A DNA stretch of 43,840 nt from an uncultured Bacteroidota bacterium (GTDB lineage: Bacteria; Bacteroidota; Bacteroidia; NS11-12g; UBA9320). Location: assembly GCA_913054375.1 (NCBI GenBank), contig CAJXIQ010000003.1, forward strand, positions 1-43,840, in the 5' to 3' direction. The position numbers were made by a program, and so were the translations under genes. Positions 9,430 to 18,459 of the stretch are shown here, piece by piece. Within the stretch, counting starts at the first letter, position 1, and every line of letters begins with the position of its first letter. The notes beneath the pieces were generated by a model. It worked only from the letters and a program-made list of their open reading frames with translations. It did not search any database and was not told the DNA's origin.

Positions 9430-10413
9430 ATGTCTCAAAAACAACAGCCAAAACCAAGCACTACCGGAGTAAAAAGTAAACTGCACCCAAGAAATAGAAA
9501 TAAGAGCAGGTATAACTTTAAGCAGCTGATTGAAGAAAACCCTGCTCTAAAAAAATACGTAGCGGTTAACAAGTACGGTTCAGAAACAATAGATTTCTTT
9601 AATGCTGATGCAGTAAAGCTTCTCAATCAAGCATTACTAAAAAAAGACTATGGCATAGATCATTGGGATATTCCTCAAGATTTCTTGTGCCCTCCTATAC
9701 CGGGCAGAGCCGATTATATACACCATATTGCAGACTTACTAGGCAACGACGACAATGAAAATATACCTCGTGGACCACGTGTAAAAGTCCTAGACATAGG
9801 TACGGGAGCAAATTGCATCTATCCCATAATAGGCTGCATAGAATACGATTGGAATTTTGTAGCTGCGGATATCAATCCTAAAAGTATACAAATCGCTACC
9901 GCTATCACTAAAGCAAACAAACTAGCAATAGAAGTACGTTTGCAACGCAATCCTTCTAACATTTTCAAAGGAGTCATTAAAGCAGACGAGCACTTTGATA
10001 TAACGACATGTAACCCTCCGTTTCACGCGAGTGCTGAGGATGCTATACATGCCAATATGCGTAAGGTAAAAAATCTGTCCAAAGGAAAAGCAACTGACAG
10101 TAAAGGTAATAAACCTATTACAGCAGTAAGTTTTGGTGGCCAGCATACTGAACTTTGGTGTGTTGGTGGCGAGATTCGATTTGTCCGCGATATGATAAAA
10201 GAGAGTGCTCTTTTTAAGAAAAACGTATTATGGTTTAGTACTTTGGTGAGTAAGGAGGGCAATCTAAAAGATATATACGAATCGCTTCGAAATGTAAATG
10301 CTCAACAAGTAAAAACCATAGATATGGGACAAGGCAATAAGAGTAGTCGCGTAGTAGCTTGGTCTTACCACACAGCCAATGAGCGTAAAAATTGGAGACG
10401 TGGGAACGGATAA
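9430..10413 (+). CDS. rlmF: RlmF, 23S rRNA (adenine1618-N6)-methyltransferase
   Basis: SAM-dependent N6-adenine methyltransferase (YbiN family) modifying A1618 of 23S rRNA. The 327-aa protein has a basic N-terminal tail (about residues 8-30), SAM-binding motif I VLDIGTGANCIYP at 120-132, and the N6-methyltransferase catalytic motif NPPFHAS at 195-201. The family-typical FGGQHTELWCVGGE follows. It is monocistronic, transcribed away from mraZ, and ends at a strong bidirectional terminator. The ATG at 9430 fits the family N-terminus and the adjacent -7 box. Confidence 0.93.
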   Translation: MSQKQQPKPSTTGVKSKLHPRNRNKSRYNFKQLIEENPALKKYVAVNKYGSETIDFFNADAVKLLNQALLKKDYGIDHWDIPQDFLCPPIPGRADYIHHIADLLGNDDNENIPRGPRVKVLDIGTGANCIYPIIGCIEYDWNFVAADINPKSIQIATAITKANKLAIEVRLQRNPSNIFKGVIKADEHFDITTCNPPFHASAEDAIHANMRKVKNLSKGKATDSKGNKPITAVSFGGQHTELWCVGGEIRFVRDMIKESALFKKNVLWFSTLVSKEGNLKDIYESLRNVNAQQVKTIDMGQGNKSSRVVAWSYHTANERKNWRRGNG

Positions 10414-10440
10414 ATACACCTAATCCCTCCCAAATAAAAA

Positions 10441-10468
10441 AGGCAAACCGAGAGGTTTGCCTTTTTTT
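10441..10468. terminator. Bidirectional intrinsic terminator between rlmF and the PNGase-like gene
   Basis: A perfect 9-bp stem AGGCAAACC / GGTTTGCCT with a GAGA tetraloop is followed by TTTTTT on the plus strand and by a T-rich run on the minus strand. It serves the two convergent genes. It is nearly the same hairpin as the pnp terminator. Confidence 0.92.
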
Positions 10469-10540
10469 GTTTCTTAGCGTATTTTCTTTGTCCTTCAATG
10501 CGTGCCGCTACCGCGAAACTCTCAGGTATTCAAACGAATA

Positions 10541-11596
10541 TCACTCCACCACAGTAGCACTCGTAATCGGCTCGTTACTTTTTACTATCACAAAACTAGA
10601 GGTAGCATAAAATGCTCCACCTTGCCCAGATGCTGTACCACCATCTGTAGTCCACTCCTCGTATTCGTATTCAAAAATGAACGTCTTACCGGCTTGCGAT
10701 TCTGAGAAAATATCTGTACGCACTGGCACTGCCATACCTGGACACCACCCTGCTCTATCAGGCTCCCAGTTCCCACGCTGTGGTTGAATTACATTTTCTG
10801 GGCAACCAATAGGCCCCATAGTATGCGAAAAGACATTCTCTCCATCTATTTTTACATCGTGTGTTCTAAAGCACCACTCTGCACACGGTCTACCGTCGCT
10901 ATCTGCAGGAGTAGCGTGCCCCCAACCCGATATAACAGTACGTAGAGCCGTTTCTTGTGCATTGCTCGGTATAGTGATTGTACGTTCGAGATCATACGCA
11001 TGTTCTTTACCATACGGCACACCAGAGGTAGACCACTGGTCATACATCAGCACTGGACTTACAGCATAGTATTGATAATCTGGCACTCCCGTGGTTACCT
11101 CAAAATTCACTGTAAGATTCCACCCGTCTGCTCCCCACGTCTCTATACGAGCCCGAAGGTCTACATCACCCTGAAGCAGTGATTTAAAATCTGTAACATC
11201 TATCTCGATGCCTTTTTCTAATTGAGAGGTATTTACTCCATATGGAGTAATGTATCTTCCAATTTCATACCACTTATCTGCAGCCTTGTCTTTTACTTTT
11301 ATGTTGGCATATACATCCCAAATATTGCAACCACCCGTTGGACAATCTAAGATCACAAACATTTTGATATTATCTATATTTCGCTCTTGAGGATGCATCG
11401 TAAACGTCTTTTCTACCGTCTGGTTCTCTCCGCCTCCAAAGGCAATGCGTTGTTCTTCAAAGGTTTTGTATTCTATGGTTTCTACTACCACTACTTCCTC
11501 TTCTGGGATAGGATCTTCTTTCACTTCCTTATCCTTACACGCTTGATAACCTAGAATCAGTGGCAAAGCGATAGCTACTATTTTGATATATTTCAT
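10541..11596 (-). CDS. PNGase F-like lipoprotein (peptide-N4-(N-acetyl-glucosaminyl)asparagine amidase)
   Basis: Predicted N-glycan-removing amidase. A hydrophobic leader ends at Cys20 (LILGYQAC), followed by an acidic tail (KDKEVKEDPIPEEE), suggesting a possibly surface-exposed lipoprotein, though the lipobox is not canonical. The key residues of Elizabethkingia PNGase F are present with identical spacing: D60 (CPTGGCNIWD, here D94), E118 (RIETW, here E152) and E206 (CAEWC, here E240), 58 and 88 residues apart. Its three disulfide pairs also have counterparts, including GCPENV...RAGWC. I chose the ATG at 11596 over 11605 because the homologous leader fits and a weak -7-like TTTCTTTG lies just upstream. 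The gene stands alone. Confidence 0.88.
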   Translation of the reverse strand: MKYIKIVAIALPLILGYQACKDKEVKEDPIPEEEVVVVETIEYKTFEEQRIAFGGGENQTVEKTFTMHPQERNIDNIKMFVILDCPTGGCNIWDVYANIKVKDKAADKWYEIGRYITPYGVNTSQLEKGIEIDVTDFKSLLQGDVDLRARIETWGADGWNLTVNFEVTTGVPDYQYYAVSPVLMYDQWSTSGVPYGKEHAYDLERTITIPSNAQETALRTVISGWGHATPADSDGRPCAEWCFRTHDVKIDGENVFSHTMGPIGCPENVIQPQRGNWEPDRAGWCPGMAVPVRTDIFSESQAGKTFIFEYEYEEWTTDGGTASGQGGAFYATSSFVIVKSNEPITSATVVE

Positions 11597-11757
11597 TGAC
11601 TTCAAAGAAAGAAAAAAAAGTCTACAATAGCGAGCAACTAATGTTAGCCATACGTCATCAATCAGCTACCATCGATGAAATACGATAGGTAATATGTTTT
11701 TCTGAGGGTACTCACAAATGCTCCGCTTCTCAACAAGGCGAAAGAAGCACAAAAAAA

Positions 11758-11779
11758 AGGCGAACCTCTCGGTTCGCCT
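11758..11779 (-). terminator. pnp intrinsic terminator
   Basis: Stem AGGCGAACC / GGTTCGCCT with a GAGA loop on the minus strand, followed by eight T residues (plus-strand A run at 11751-11758). It lies 37 bp after the pnp stop. It differs from the terminator at 10441 by one compensated base pair (G-C versus A-T). Confidence 0.92.
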
Positions 11780-11815
11780 TTCATCAATAATTTGTAACTG
11801 AATTATTCAGCATTA

Positions 11816-14083
11816 TTATCCTACGTCTGGATCTTGACGTTTTTCACGTCTATCACCACCGCCACGGTTGTCTCTACCACCGCCACGATTATCTCTGCCT
11901 CCTCCGCGTCTGTCATTACCACCTCTACGGTCGTTATCTCTACGCTCTCTTGGTGGACGCTCTACGTATCCTTCTGGCTTTTCAGTAAGCACTTTCATAC
12001 TTAGCTTAAGCTTGCCACTTCTTTCGTCTACAGCCAATAATTTCACTGTAACTTCTTGCCCTTCTTTTAGAGGAGCTTTGTCCATGGTCTCAATACGTTC
12101 CCATGATATTTCTGAAATGTGAAGCAAACCTTCTTTACCTGGAAGTATCTCTACAAATGCACCGAAGTCCATTATTTTAGTGATCTTGCCTGTATACTCG
12201 GTTCCTGGCTCAGGATCAGTGATGATACCCGTAATCCATTCTTTAGCAGCCTCTATTGGACCACTACCTATACCAGAGATCTCAACACGTCCTGTGTCTC
12301 CTTCTTCTTCTATAGTGATAATAGCACCCGTTTCAGCTTGTATTTCTTGTATAACTTTACCTCCAGAACCAATGCAAGCACCGATTTTATCTTTAGGTAT
12401 AATCATCACCTCAATCTGTGGAGCGTGATCTTTCAATCCAGTGTTTGGAGTAGAGATTGTTTTCTCCATCTCACCTAGAATATGCATTCTTCCTTCTTTG
12501 GCTTGTACTAAAGCTTCCTCCAATACGTCATAAGAAAGGCCTTCTACTTTCATATCCATCTGAACAGCGTATATACCGTCAGCGTTACCAACTACTTTAA
12601 AATCCATATCTCCCAAGTGATCTTCATCTCCTAAGATATCTGAAAGGATAGCATAACGACCTTCTTTATCTGCAACCATACCCATGGCGATACCAGAAGC
12701 TCCTGATTTTACCTGAATACCTGCATCCATCATTGCCATACTTGCTGCACATACCGTAGCCATAGAGCTACTTCCGTTACTTTCTAGTATGTCTGACACG
12801 ATACGAAGTGTGTATGGGAAATCATCTGGAATCATTCGCTTGATACCTCTCTCTGCCAATGCACCGTGACCAATCTCTCGTCTACCTGGACCTCTATTTG
12901 GTCTAGCTTCTCCAACAGAGAAAGAAGGGAAATTATAATGTAGCATCAACTTGCTAAATGACTTCGCTTGATAGTTATCAATCATTTGTTGGTCTAGCTT
13001 AGAACCCAATGTTACCGATGTAAGTGACTGAGTTTCTCCTCTGGTAAATAAAGCAGAACCGTGTACGGAAGGTAGATAATCTACCTCAGACCAGATTTGT
13101 CTTACTTCATTAAGTGCTCTTCCATCAAGACGTTGCTTGTTGTCAAGCATCATATTACGTACAGCTTCTTTTTTAGACTTGGCTAGGTATCTTTTTACCA
13201 TAGTCATAGTCTCACCATCTGTATCTTCTGGTAGGGATTCTATGTATTCTTTGCTGATAGCACCGAATTTCTCAGAACGTTCATCCTTTTCGGAAGGAAC
13301 TTTAGCTGCATCATAAAATTTCTGGTAAGTAGCTTCTTTTACAGTAGCTGCCAATTCTTCAGAATTTGTTTCGTGGTTGTACTCACGAGGTGCTTTTCTG
13401 CCACCCATTTGGTCGCAAAGAGCAAGCTGTGCTGCACAATCTTGTTTGATGAATGTATGGGCAAATTTCAATGCCTCTACCATATCTTTTTCAGAAATTC
13501 CGTTCATTTCACCTTCCACCATATTGATGTCAGCAGCTGTACCAGCTACTAAAAGGTCTACGTCAGAATTTTCCATTTCAGTAGCCGTAGGATTTATCAC
13601 CCACTCACCATCTATTCTACCTACTCTAGGAGCAGAAATAGGACCTTCGTAAGGAATATCTGATATCGTAAGTGCTGCAGAGGCAGCAAGTGCTACAAGT
13701 GCATCTGGCAATACATCTGCATCCGCAGATATGAGCTGAATCATTACTTGTGTCTCAGCATGGTAGTCACTAGGGAAAAGTGGACGTAGTGTTCTGTCTA
13801 CGATTCTACATACTAAAATTTCAGAGTTAGAAAGACGGCCTTCTCTACGAAGGAAACCACCTGGAATACGGCCACCAGCCGCAAATTTTTCTTGATAATC
13901 TACAGACATTGGTAAAAAATCAACTCCAGCTCTAGCCTCTTTGTTAGAGACTACTGTGGCCAAAAGTTTTAGTCTGCCTTGAGATAATACGACAGCTCCA
14001 TGTGCTTGTCTTGCGAGTTTACCCGTTTCTAGTGTGACATCTTTGCCAGCACCGTAGGATAGTGTTTGTGTAAATACGTTCAT
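11816..14083 (-). CDS. pnp: Polyribonucleotide nucleotidyltransferase (PNPase)
   Basis: Phosphorolytic 3'-5' exoribonuclease of RNA turnover, a trimeric cytoplasmic enzyme. Two RNase PH cores are followed by a KH domain (IGACIGSGGKVIQE) and an S1 domain (GTEYTGKITKIMDFGAFVE). The last ~45 residues form an Arg/Gly/Asp-rich tail with GGGRDNR repeats, encoded by a short DNA tandem repeat near 11850-11930. The ORF track starts at 14125; I choose the internal ATG at 14083 (MNVFTQTLSYGAG), which matches the family N-terminus, giving 755 aa. It follows rpsO on the same strand, the common rpsO-pnp pairing. Confidence 0.95.
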   Translation of the reverse strand: MNVFTQTLSYGAGKDVTLETGKLARQAHGAVVLSQGRLKLLATVVSNKEARAGVDFLPMSVDYQEKFAAGGRIPGGFLRREGRLSNSEILVCRIVDRTLRPLFPSDYHAETQVMIQLISADADVLPDALVALAASAALTISDIPYEGPISAPRVGRIDGEWVINPTATEMENSDVDLLVAGTAADINMVEGEMNGISEKDMVEALKFAHTFIKQDCAAQLALCDQMGGRKAPREYNHETNSEELAATVKEATYQKFYDAAKVPSEKDERSEKFGAISKEYIESLPEDTDGETMTMVKRYLAKSKKEAVRNMMLDNKQRLDGRALNEVRQIWSEVDYLPSVHGSALFTRGETQSLTSVTLGSKLDQQMIDNYQAKSFSKLMLHYNFPSFSVGEARPNRGPGRREIGHGALAERGIKRMIPDDFPYTLRIVSDILESNGSSSMATVCAASMAMMDAGIQVKSGASGIAMGMVADKEGRYAILSDILGDEDHLGDMDFKVVGNADGIYAVQMDMKVEGLSYDVLEEALVQAKEGRMHILGEMEKTISTPNTGLKDHAPQIEVMIIPKDKIGACIGSGGKVIQEIQAETGAIITIEEEGDTGRVEISGIGSGPIEAAKEWITGIITDPEPGTEYTGKITKIMDFGAFVEILPGKEGLLHISEISWERIETMDKAPLKEGQEVTVKLLAVDERSGKLKLSMKVLTEKPEGYVERPPRERRDNDRRGGNDRRGGGRDNRGGGRDNRGGGDRREKRQDPDVG

Positions 14084-14326
14084 AATGTTGCGGTTATTCC
14101 GCCAATGTTTAAAAAAATGTTTCATCGCAGACCCAATGCCTACGACGTTTTTATTTTCTGCTCTACATTGTAGAAATTAAAAGCTGTAAGAAATTCCTAC
14201 GCTTGAAATTATTCGACTTCGTAAACAAAAAGTGCAAATACACAAAAACATCAGCGTTAGCCAATGTATTTCTGTACATGCTAGTTTCTCAACTATACGA
14301 AAGGGACTTTTTCCAGAAAGAGTTTC

Positions 14327-14341
14327 TCGCCACAGGCGAGT
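14327..14341 (-). other. Hairpin in the rpsO-pnp spacer
   Basis: A perfect 6-bp inverted repeat CTCGCC / GGCGAG with a 3-nt loop lies 8 bp after the rpsO stop. It lacks a following T run, so it is a poor intrinsic terminator. A processing or stability element between rpsO and pnp is possible but not demonstrated. I see nothing else firm in the 265-bp spacer. Confidence 0.4.
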
Positions 14342-14348
14342 AGGCCAA

Positions 14349-14621
14349 TTACTTTCTGATGCCTAATTGCTTGATAAGCTCACGGTAATGAACAATATCT
14401 TTCTTAGCAATATATTTTAGTAAAGATCTTCTTTTACCTACTAGTTTAACCAATGTAAGCTCAGTCGAAAAATCTTTTTTGTTTTTCTTAAGGTGTTCTG
14501 TCAGGTGCGATATTCTCTGTGTGAATATAGCAACTTGTGCTTCTGCATGCCCAGTGTTCTTTGCGTCTCCGCTGTACTGTGCTATTAGTGCTGATTTTGA
14601 TTCAGCTGTTAACTTTTCCAT
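14349..14621 (-). CDS. rpsO: 30S ribosomal protein S15 (uS15)
   Basis: Primary 16S rRNA-binding protein of the small subunit platform. The 90-aa sequence is full length and contains HLTEHLKKNKKDFSTELTL and the conserved C-terminal GKRRSLLKYIAKKD block. The ATG at 14621 fits the family. A -7 box lies 27 nt upstream. pnp follows 265 bp downstream on the same strand. Confidence 0.97.
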   Translation of the reverse strand: MEKLTAESKSALIAQYSGDAKNTGHAEAQVAIFTQRISHLTEHLKKNKKDFSTELTLVKLVGKRRSLLKYIAKKDIVHYRELIKQLGIRK

Positions 14622-14648
14622 TATTGTAAATATTCCTATTTAAGCCTG

Positions 14649-14656
14649 CAAAAGTA
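14649..14656 (-). promoter_or_regulatory. rpsO promoter, -7 box TACTTTTG
   Basis: TACTTTTG on the minus strand is the same octamer as in the dcw promoter. It lies 27 nt before the rpsO ATG, giving a leader of about 20 nt. Confidence 0.6.
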
Positions 14657-14780
14657 AGATTAATTCTCAATTATTAGTTGTTATCCTATAATTATTAAGA
14701 TGCTTATTTATTTCTTCTACCTTAAATAGTTGGATTAGCGATGTGAACGTATTTTTAGTTGGGCATAGTCTATTGGTAAC

Positions 14781-16868
14781 TTAATACCCTCCAGCCCATT
14801 TTCTCACAAACCATTCTAAACCAAGCAGACCGAAGATTAGCCAAAAAAGCCACTTCATTTTAATGAGGTCTTCCAGTTTATTTTCTTCTGTGATTACGGA
14901 TTTGAATGCCTCGTTTTCTATCAAGTCCTTGCCCAAGCTTGCTATCTCCGAAAAAGGAACAAATCCACCCCCTGTAGTTTTTGACAAACCACGCAACAGC
15001 TTAAAGTCTGCCGTAAGATTGACTAACTCTTTTTGCTGGCCTAACACCGTGAAATAACCATTATCCTTTAATTTCACTCCTGCTACCGTAGCATTTGCAG
15101 TATATTGATACGCTCCTACTGCTAGATTTTGCAATACCAATCTGTACTGACTACTGCTGGCTGTCATGGTATGCTTGTATATCTTACCCGCAGCATCTTT
15201 TACGCTCACATTAATCTCTTGCCCACCGATAGCCTCTAAACTCTGATTGTACAATTCTCCTAGCACAGTAACACGCTCTCCTACCCCATATTGCTTAGCA
15301 CTCGAATAAACATTCAGTAATTTTTTATCTTCCTTTACGGCCAAGTATTGCACCATTTTACCGATGAGTTCATTTACGTTTTCGTGGCTTTCGTTTTGTT
15401 CAAACTCTGCAAGTCTCCACTGCCACAATCCAGAGCCTGCAAGCAGCCCAAACCGCACTTTACCCGCATTACTCAGCAAAGCCAATGGCTCCTGGGTAGG
15501 AACGGTACCTATCTGCTGGTAGAATAGTACATCACTTGGCTGGTAGCCGGTATACTTGCCAAACAACGCTCGCAATGGAGGCCATTTCTTAATACTGTTT
15601 GTCACCTCCGGTGCGAGGTCAAAATATTCAAAATTGCCATTGACCAATGGAAGGGCCGCATTGGTTCCCCTGCCTCGGGTGATATATTTTATGTCTTGGC
15701 TGCCTGCACTAAAAATTCGTCCGTTGAAATCATCTCCTGCGATAAGTAGGACAGGCACACCACTGCTACGCAATTTTTCATACAAAACCAGCTCTGCTTG
15801 CGAGGCAAACCAATTGTGCAAGACCACTAAATCAAATTCATTACTGACTTCGTAGGTACCTAGTGATAGGATAGCTTCATAATTTTCATTGCTATTGATG
15901 GTAGTTTGCAACATACCTAAATCTGGATGTGGGGAGGCCGCCCAAATACCTACCTTCTTTTTACCATCGATCACGTCTACATAAAACGTATATCCATTAT
16001 TTGCCTTATTCTTCTCATTATCAAAAGCAGTCAATCGTATCTCTACTTTATTCTGACCAACCTTGCCAGCTTTGGCTACTACATCTATCTCTTGATAAAA
16101 AGACTCTTTGGATATACGAAGACTCTTTTGCGTAAGCATATTACCATTGAGCAATACCTGCATATTCACTTGCTTACCTCGGAGTTTGTTTGCCTTCACC
16201 TCTATGCGAAACGGAAAGGCGTTGCCTAAATATGCCAGTGAGTTGTGCGACACATTATTAACACTCAGATCGGCGTAGACCGCAGTATCACCAATCCCAA
16301 CTGTATAAATAGGTACTTTATAATTGTCTGCAATGAAACTTGGATTACTTCCTGCGTTATAAATACCATCACCCAACAGCACAACACCGCCCAAGTTTTG
16401 GTTTACATATTGCTCATTAACGTGTCGTAGGGCTTGATGTAGATTACTCTCACTGCCCGTGTATGACAGTTTATCTAAAGGTGTAAATTGAGCTACATTA
16501 CTATAGCCAATGGTATTCACCTCGTACTTCTGGGCAAGTTCGGTTTTTAAGATACGCAGTGAGGCCGCTATCTGTTCAGACTTAACATCTTTTTGGACTA
16601 TGGATTTACTGTCATCCACTAGTAGAGCTATGATTGGTTTCTGAGTTTCGAAACCTGCATACGTCAGTATAGGACCAAGCAGCAGAAATGCCAAAAGACT
16701 AGCGAATGAAAACCGCAAAAGAGGCAATACAATTTGTACCCACTTATACTCAGAGAATCGGTCGGCATCCTTTGATTTGTAATACAATGCGCCTGCATAT
16801 ACAAATCCAACAAAAAGACAAAGTACACTAAATGTCCAAGAGTACGGTATGGAGATATTCCAATTCAA
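14781..16868 (-). CDS. VWA-like membrane protein of unknown function
   Basis: A 695-aa protein with two N-terminal membrane spans (about residues 10-30 and 45-70), a von Willebrand A-like domain that begins IIALLVDDSKS with a DxSxS metal-site pattern at 85-89, a long extracytoplasmic portion, and a final membrane span near 672-690 (MKWLFWLIFGLLGLEWFV). Proteins of this architecture are common in Bacteroidota; their role is unknown. The start codon is TTG; the exact start is uncertain. It stands alone, divergent from the ferredoxin reductase gene and upstream of rpsO on the same strand. Confidence 0.72.
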   Translation of the reverse strand: MNWNISIPYSWTFSVLCLFVGFVYAGALYYKSKDADRFSEYKWVQIVLPLLRFSFASLLAFLLLGPILTYAGFETQKPIIALLVDDSKSIVQKDVKSEQIAASLRILKTELAQKYEVNTIGYSNVAQFTPLDKLSYTGSESNLHQALRHVNEQYVNQNLGGVVLLGDGIYNAGSNPSFIADNYKVPIYTVGIGDTAVYADLSVNNVSHNSLAYLGNAFPFRIEVKANKLRGKQVNMQVLLNGNMLTQKSLRISKESFYQEIDVVAKAGKVGQNKVEIRLTAFDNEKNKANNGYTFYVDVIDGKKKVGIWAASPHPDLGMLQTTINSNENYEAILSLGTYEVSNEFDLVVLHNWFASQAELVLYEKLRSSGVPVLLIAGDDFNGRIFSAGSQDIKYITRGRGTNAALPLVNGNFEYFDLAPEVTNSIKKWPPLRALFGKYTGYQPSDVLFYQQIGTVPTQEPLALLSNAGKVRFGLLAGSGLWQWRLAEFEQNESHENVNELIGKMVQYLAVKEDKKLLNVYSSAKQYGVGERVTVLGELYNQSLEAIGGQEINVSVKDAAGKIYKHTMTASSSQYRLVLQNLAVGAYQYTANATVAGVKLKDNGYFTVLGQQKELVNLTADFKLLRGLSKTTGGGFVPFSEIASLGKDLIENEAFKSVITEENKLEDLIKMKWLFWLIFGLLGLEWFVRKWAGGY

Positions 16869-17016
16869 GGGGTAAAATTAATAAAATGGTTGGTTACTTG
16901 ACTCTCGATATTCAATTCTAGGCATTCTCCTGTCATCACAATTTGTATTCGGCCTAAAATTACATTCTTTCAATGAACAATTTGACCAATTAATTATTTC
17001 ACTACTAACTAAATTT

Positions 17017-17024
17017 TACATTTG
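17017..17024 (+). promoter_or_regulatory. -7 box TACATTTG immediately before the ferredoxin reductase start
   Basis: TACATTTG is a perfect TAnnTTTG match and ends only 4 nt before the GTG start, so the predicted mRNA has essentially no 5' leader. Confidence 0.62.
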
Positions 17025-17028
17025 CCGC

Positions 17029-18036
17029 GTGATAGAAACAGACATCATAATAATAGGTGCAGGTCCTACTGGACTTTTTGCCATTTTTGAAGCAGGATTG
17101 CTAAAACTAAAGTGCCACCTCATTGACTACCTTCCACAACCTGGAGGACAGTTGGCAGAGATATACCCTAAAAAACCTATTTATGATATTCCTGGGTTTC
17201 CGAGTATCCTAGCCGGTGAGTTGGTAGACAACCTCATGGAGCAATCTGCTCCCTTTAATCCAGGCTTTACGTTAGGAGAAAGAGCAGAGAGTATAGAGAA
17301 GACTGAGGACGGCCAGTTCATAGTAACTACCAATAGAGGTACGGCTCATAAAGCTCCCAACATAATGATTGCAGGAGGCCTTGGCTGTTTTGCCCCGCGC
17401 AAACCCGAATTAATAAATCTCGAAAAATACGAAGACAAGGGAGTAGACTACATCATAAAAGATCCGGAAAAATTCCGAGACAAGAAAGTTGTAATAGCCG
17501 GCGGTGGCGATAGTGCATTGGACTGGTCCATTTTTCTTGCAGATGTAGCTAGTGAAGTAACGCTAGTACACAGACGTAAGTCTTTTCGTGGAGCACTAGA
17601 CTCTGTAGAAAAGGTAGAGAATCTTGATAAATCAGGTAAACTAAACCTGATCACGGAAGCACAAATATCTGCACTAGACGGTGGCGATGAGCTGAATAAA
17701 GTAACGGTGACCGAGAACAACGGAACAGTGCACGAAATAGAGACGGATAATTTTATTCCACTCTTTGGGCTGAGCCCAAAACTAGGACCCATAAAAGAAT
17801 GGGGACTCGACTTGGGTAAGGAAGCAATACTTGTAGATACGACAGACTACCAAACGAATGTGCCAGGCATTTTTGCCATAGGCGACATCAATCAGTACGA
17901 AGGAAAACTCAAGCTCATCTTGTGCGGTTTTCACGAAGCCACCATGGCAGTACAGAGCTGCTATAAGCGTATTTTTCCTGACAAGAAATTGGTCTTGAAG
18001 TATACCACAGTTATGGGTGCCCCGGGGAGCCAGTAA
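17029..18036 (+). CDS. Ferredoxin/flavodoxin--NADP+ reductase, thioredoxin-reductase-like type
   Basis: FAD- and NADP(H)-binding flavoprotein of the bacterial TrxR-like FNR family (YumC type), exchanging electrons between NADPH and ferredoxin or flavodoxin. The FAD site IIGAGPTGLF is at residues 7-16, PQPGGQLAEIYP near 36-47, the NADP site VVIAGGGDSALDW near 149-161, and the C-terminal FAD motif GIFAIGDI near 280. There is no CxxC redox pair, which separates it from thioredoxin reductase. The 335-aa length is typical. The start is GTG, directly after a -7 box. An ArsC-like gene follows 37 bp downstream. Confidence 0.88.
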   Translation: MIETDIIIIGAGPTGLFAIFEAGLLKLKCHLIDYLPQPGGQLAEIYPKKPIYDIPGFPSILAGELVDNLMEQSAPFNPGFTLGERAESIEKTEDGQFIVTTNRGTAHKAPNIMIAGGLGCFAPRKPELINLEKYEDKGVDYIIKDPEKFRDKKVVIAGGGDSALDWSIFLADVASEVTLVHRRKSFRGALDSVEKVENLDKSGKLNLITEAQISALDGGDELNKVTVTENNGTVHEIETDNFIPLFGLSPKLGPIKEWGLDLGKEAILVDTTDYQTNVPGIFAIGDINQYEGKLKLILCGFHEATMAVQSCYKRIFPDKKLVLKYTTVMGAPGSQ

Positions 18037-18073
18037 TTATCAATTGTAATTAACGTTTTTCTGTAGAACTAGT

Positions 18074-18418
18074 ATGTTAAAAATTTACCATAACAATCGC
18101 TGCTCCAAGAGCAGGCAATGCCTTGCATTAATACCTACAGAAGGCGTTGAGATAATTGATTACATCAAAAAACCGGTGACCGCAGCTGAGCTGAATGCTT
18201 TGATACAGAAAATCGGGATCACTCCAATTGAACTAGTACGTAAAGGCGAAGTTATTTGGAAAGAAAACTATAAGGGCAAAGAGCTTACAGATGCAGAAGT
18301 AATAGATGCTATGGTGGCCAATCCAAAGTTGATTGAAAGACCAATCGTAGAGACTAGTGCCAAAGCTATGGTATGTAGACCTCCCGAGTTGGTGCTGGAA
18401 GTACTAAACAGGCAATAG
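18074..18418 (+). CDS. ArsC-family (glutaredoxin-type) arsenate reductase-like protein
   Basis: A 114-aa thioredoxin-fold protein with the ArsC active-site segment HNNRCSKSR, where the Cys and following Ser-Arg align with Cys12 and SR of E. coli plasmid ArsC, and the later RPIV motif (IERPIVE). The family includes true arsenate reductases and Spx/YffB-like proteins of other functions. No arsenic-resistance genes are nearby, so arsenate reduction is not shown. It is 37 bp downstream of the ferredoxin reductase and probably co-transcribed. Confidence 0.8.
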   Translation: MLKIYHNNRCSKSRQCLALIPTEGVEIIDYIKKPVTAAELNALIQKIGITPIELVRKGEVIWKENYKGKELTDAEVIDAMVANPKLIERPIVETSAKAMVCRPPELVLEVLNRQ

Positions 18419-18459
18419 ACTTGGGACTACTAAAAATACAATCGTAGAAGTGTTAATCC

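Noticed and set aside
9281-9472. 63-aa plus-strand ORF before rlmF
   Set aside because: It overlaps the rlmF start in another frame, spans the rlmF promoter and shows no protein-like features.
11850-11960. Repeat array resembling a CRISPR or minisatellite
   Set aside because: The units are short, imperfect and in frame; they encode the RGG tail of PNPase.
18074-18418. Arsenic-resistance locus
   Set aside because: Only an ArsC-fold protein is present; no arsR, arsB or acr3 neighbour, and the family has other roles.
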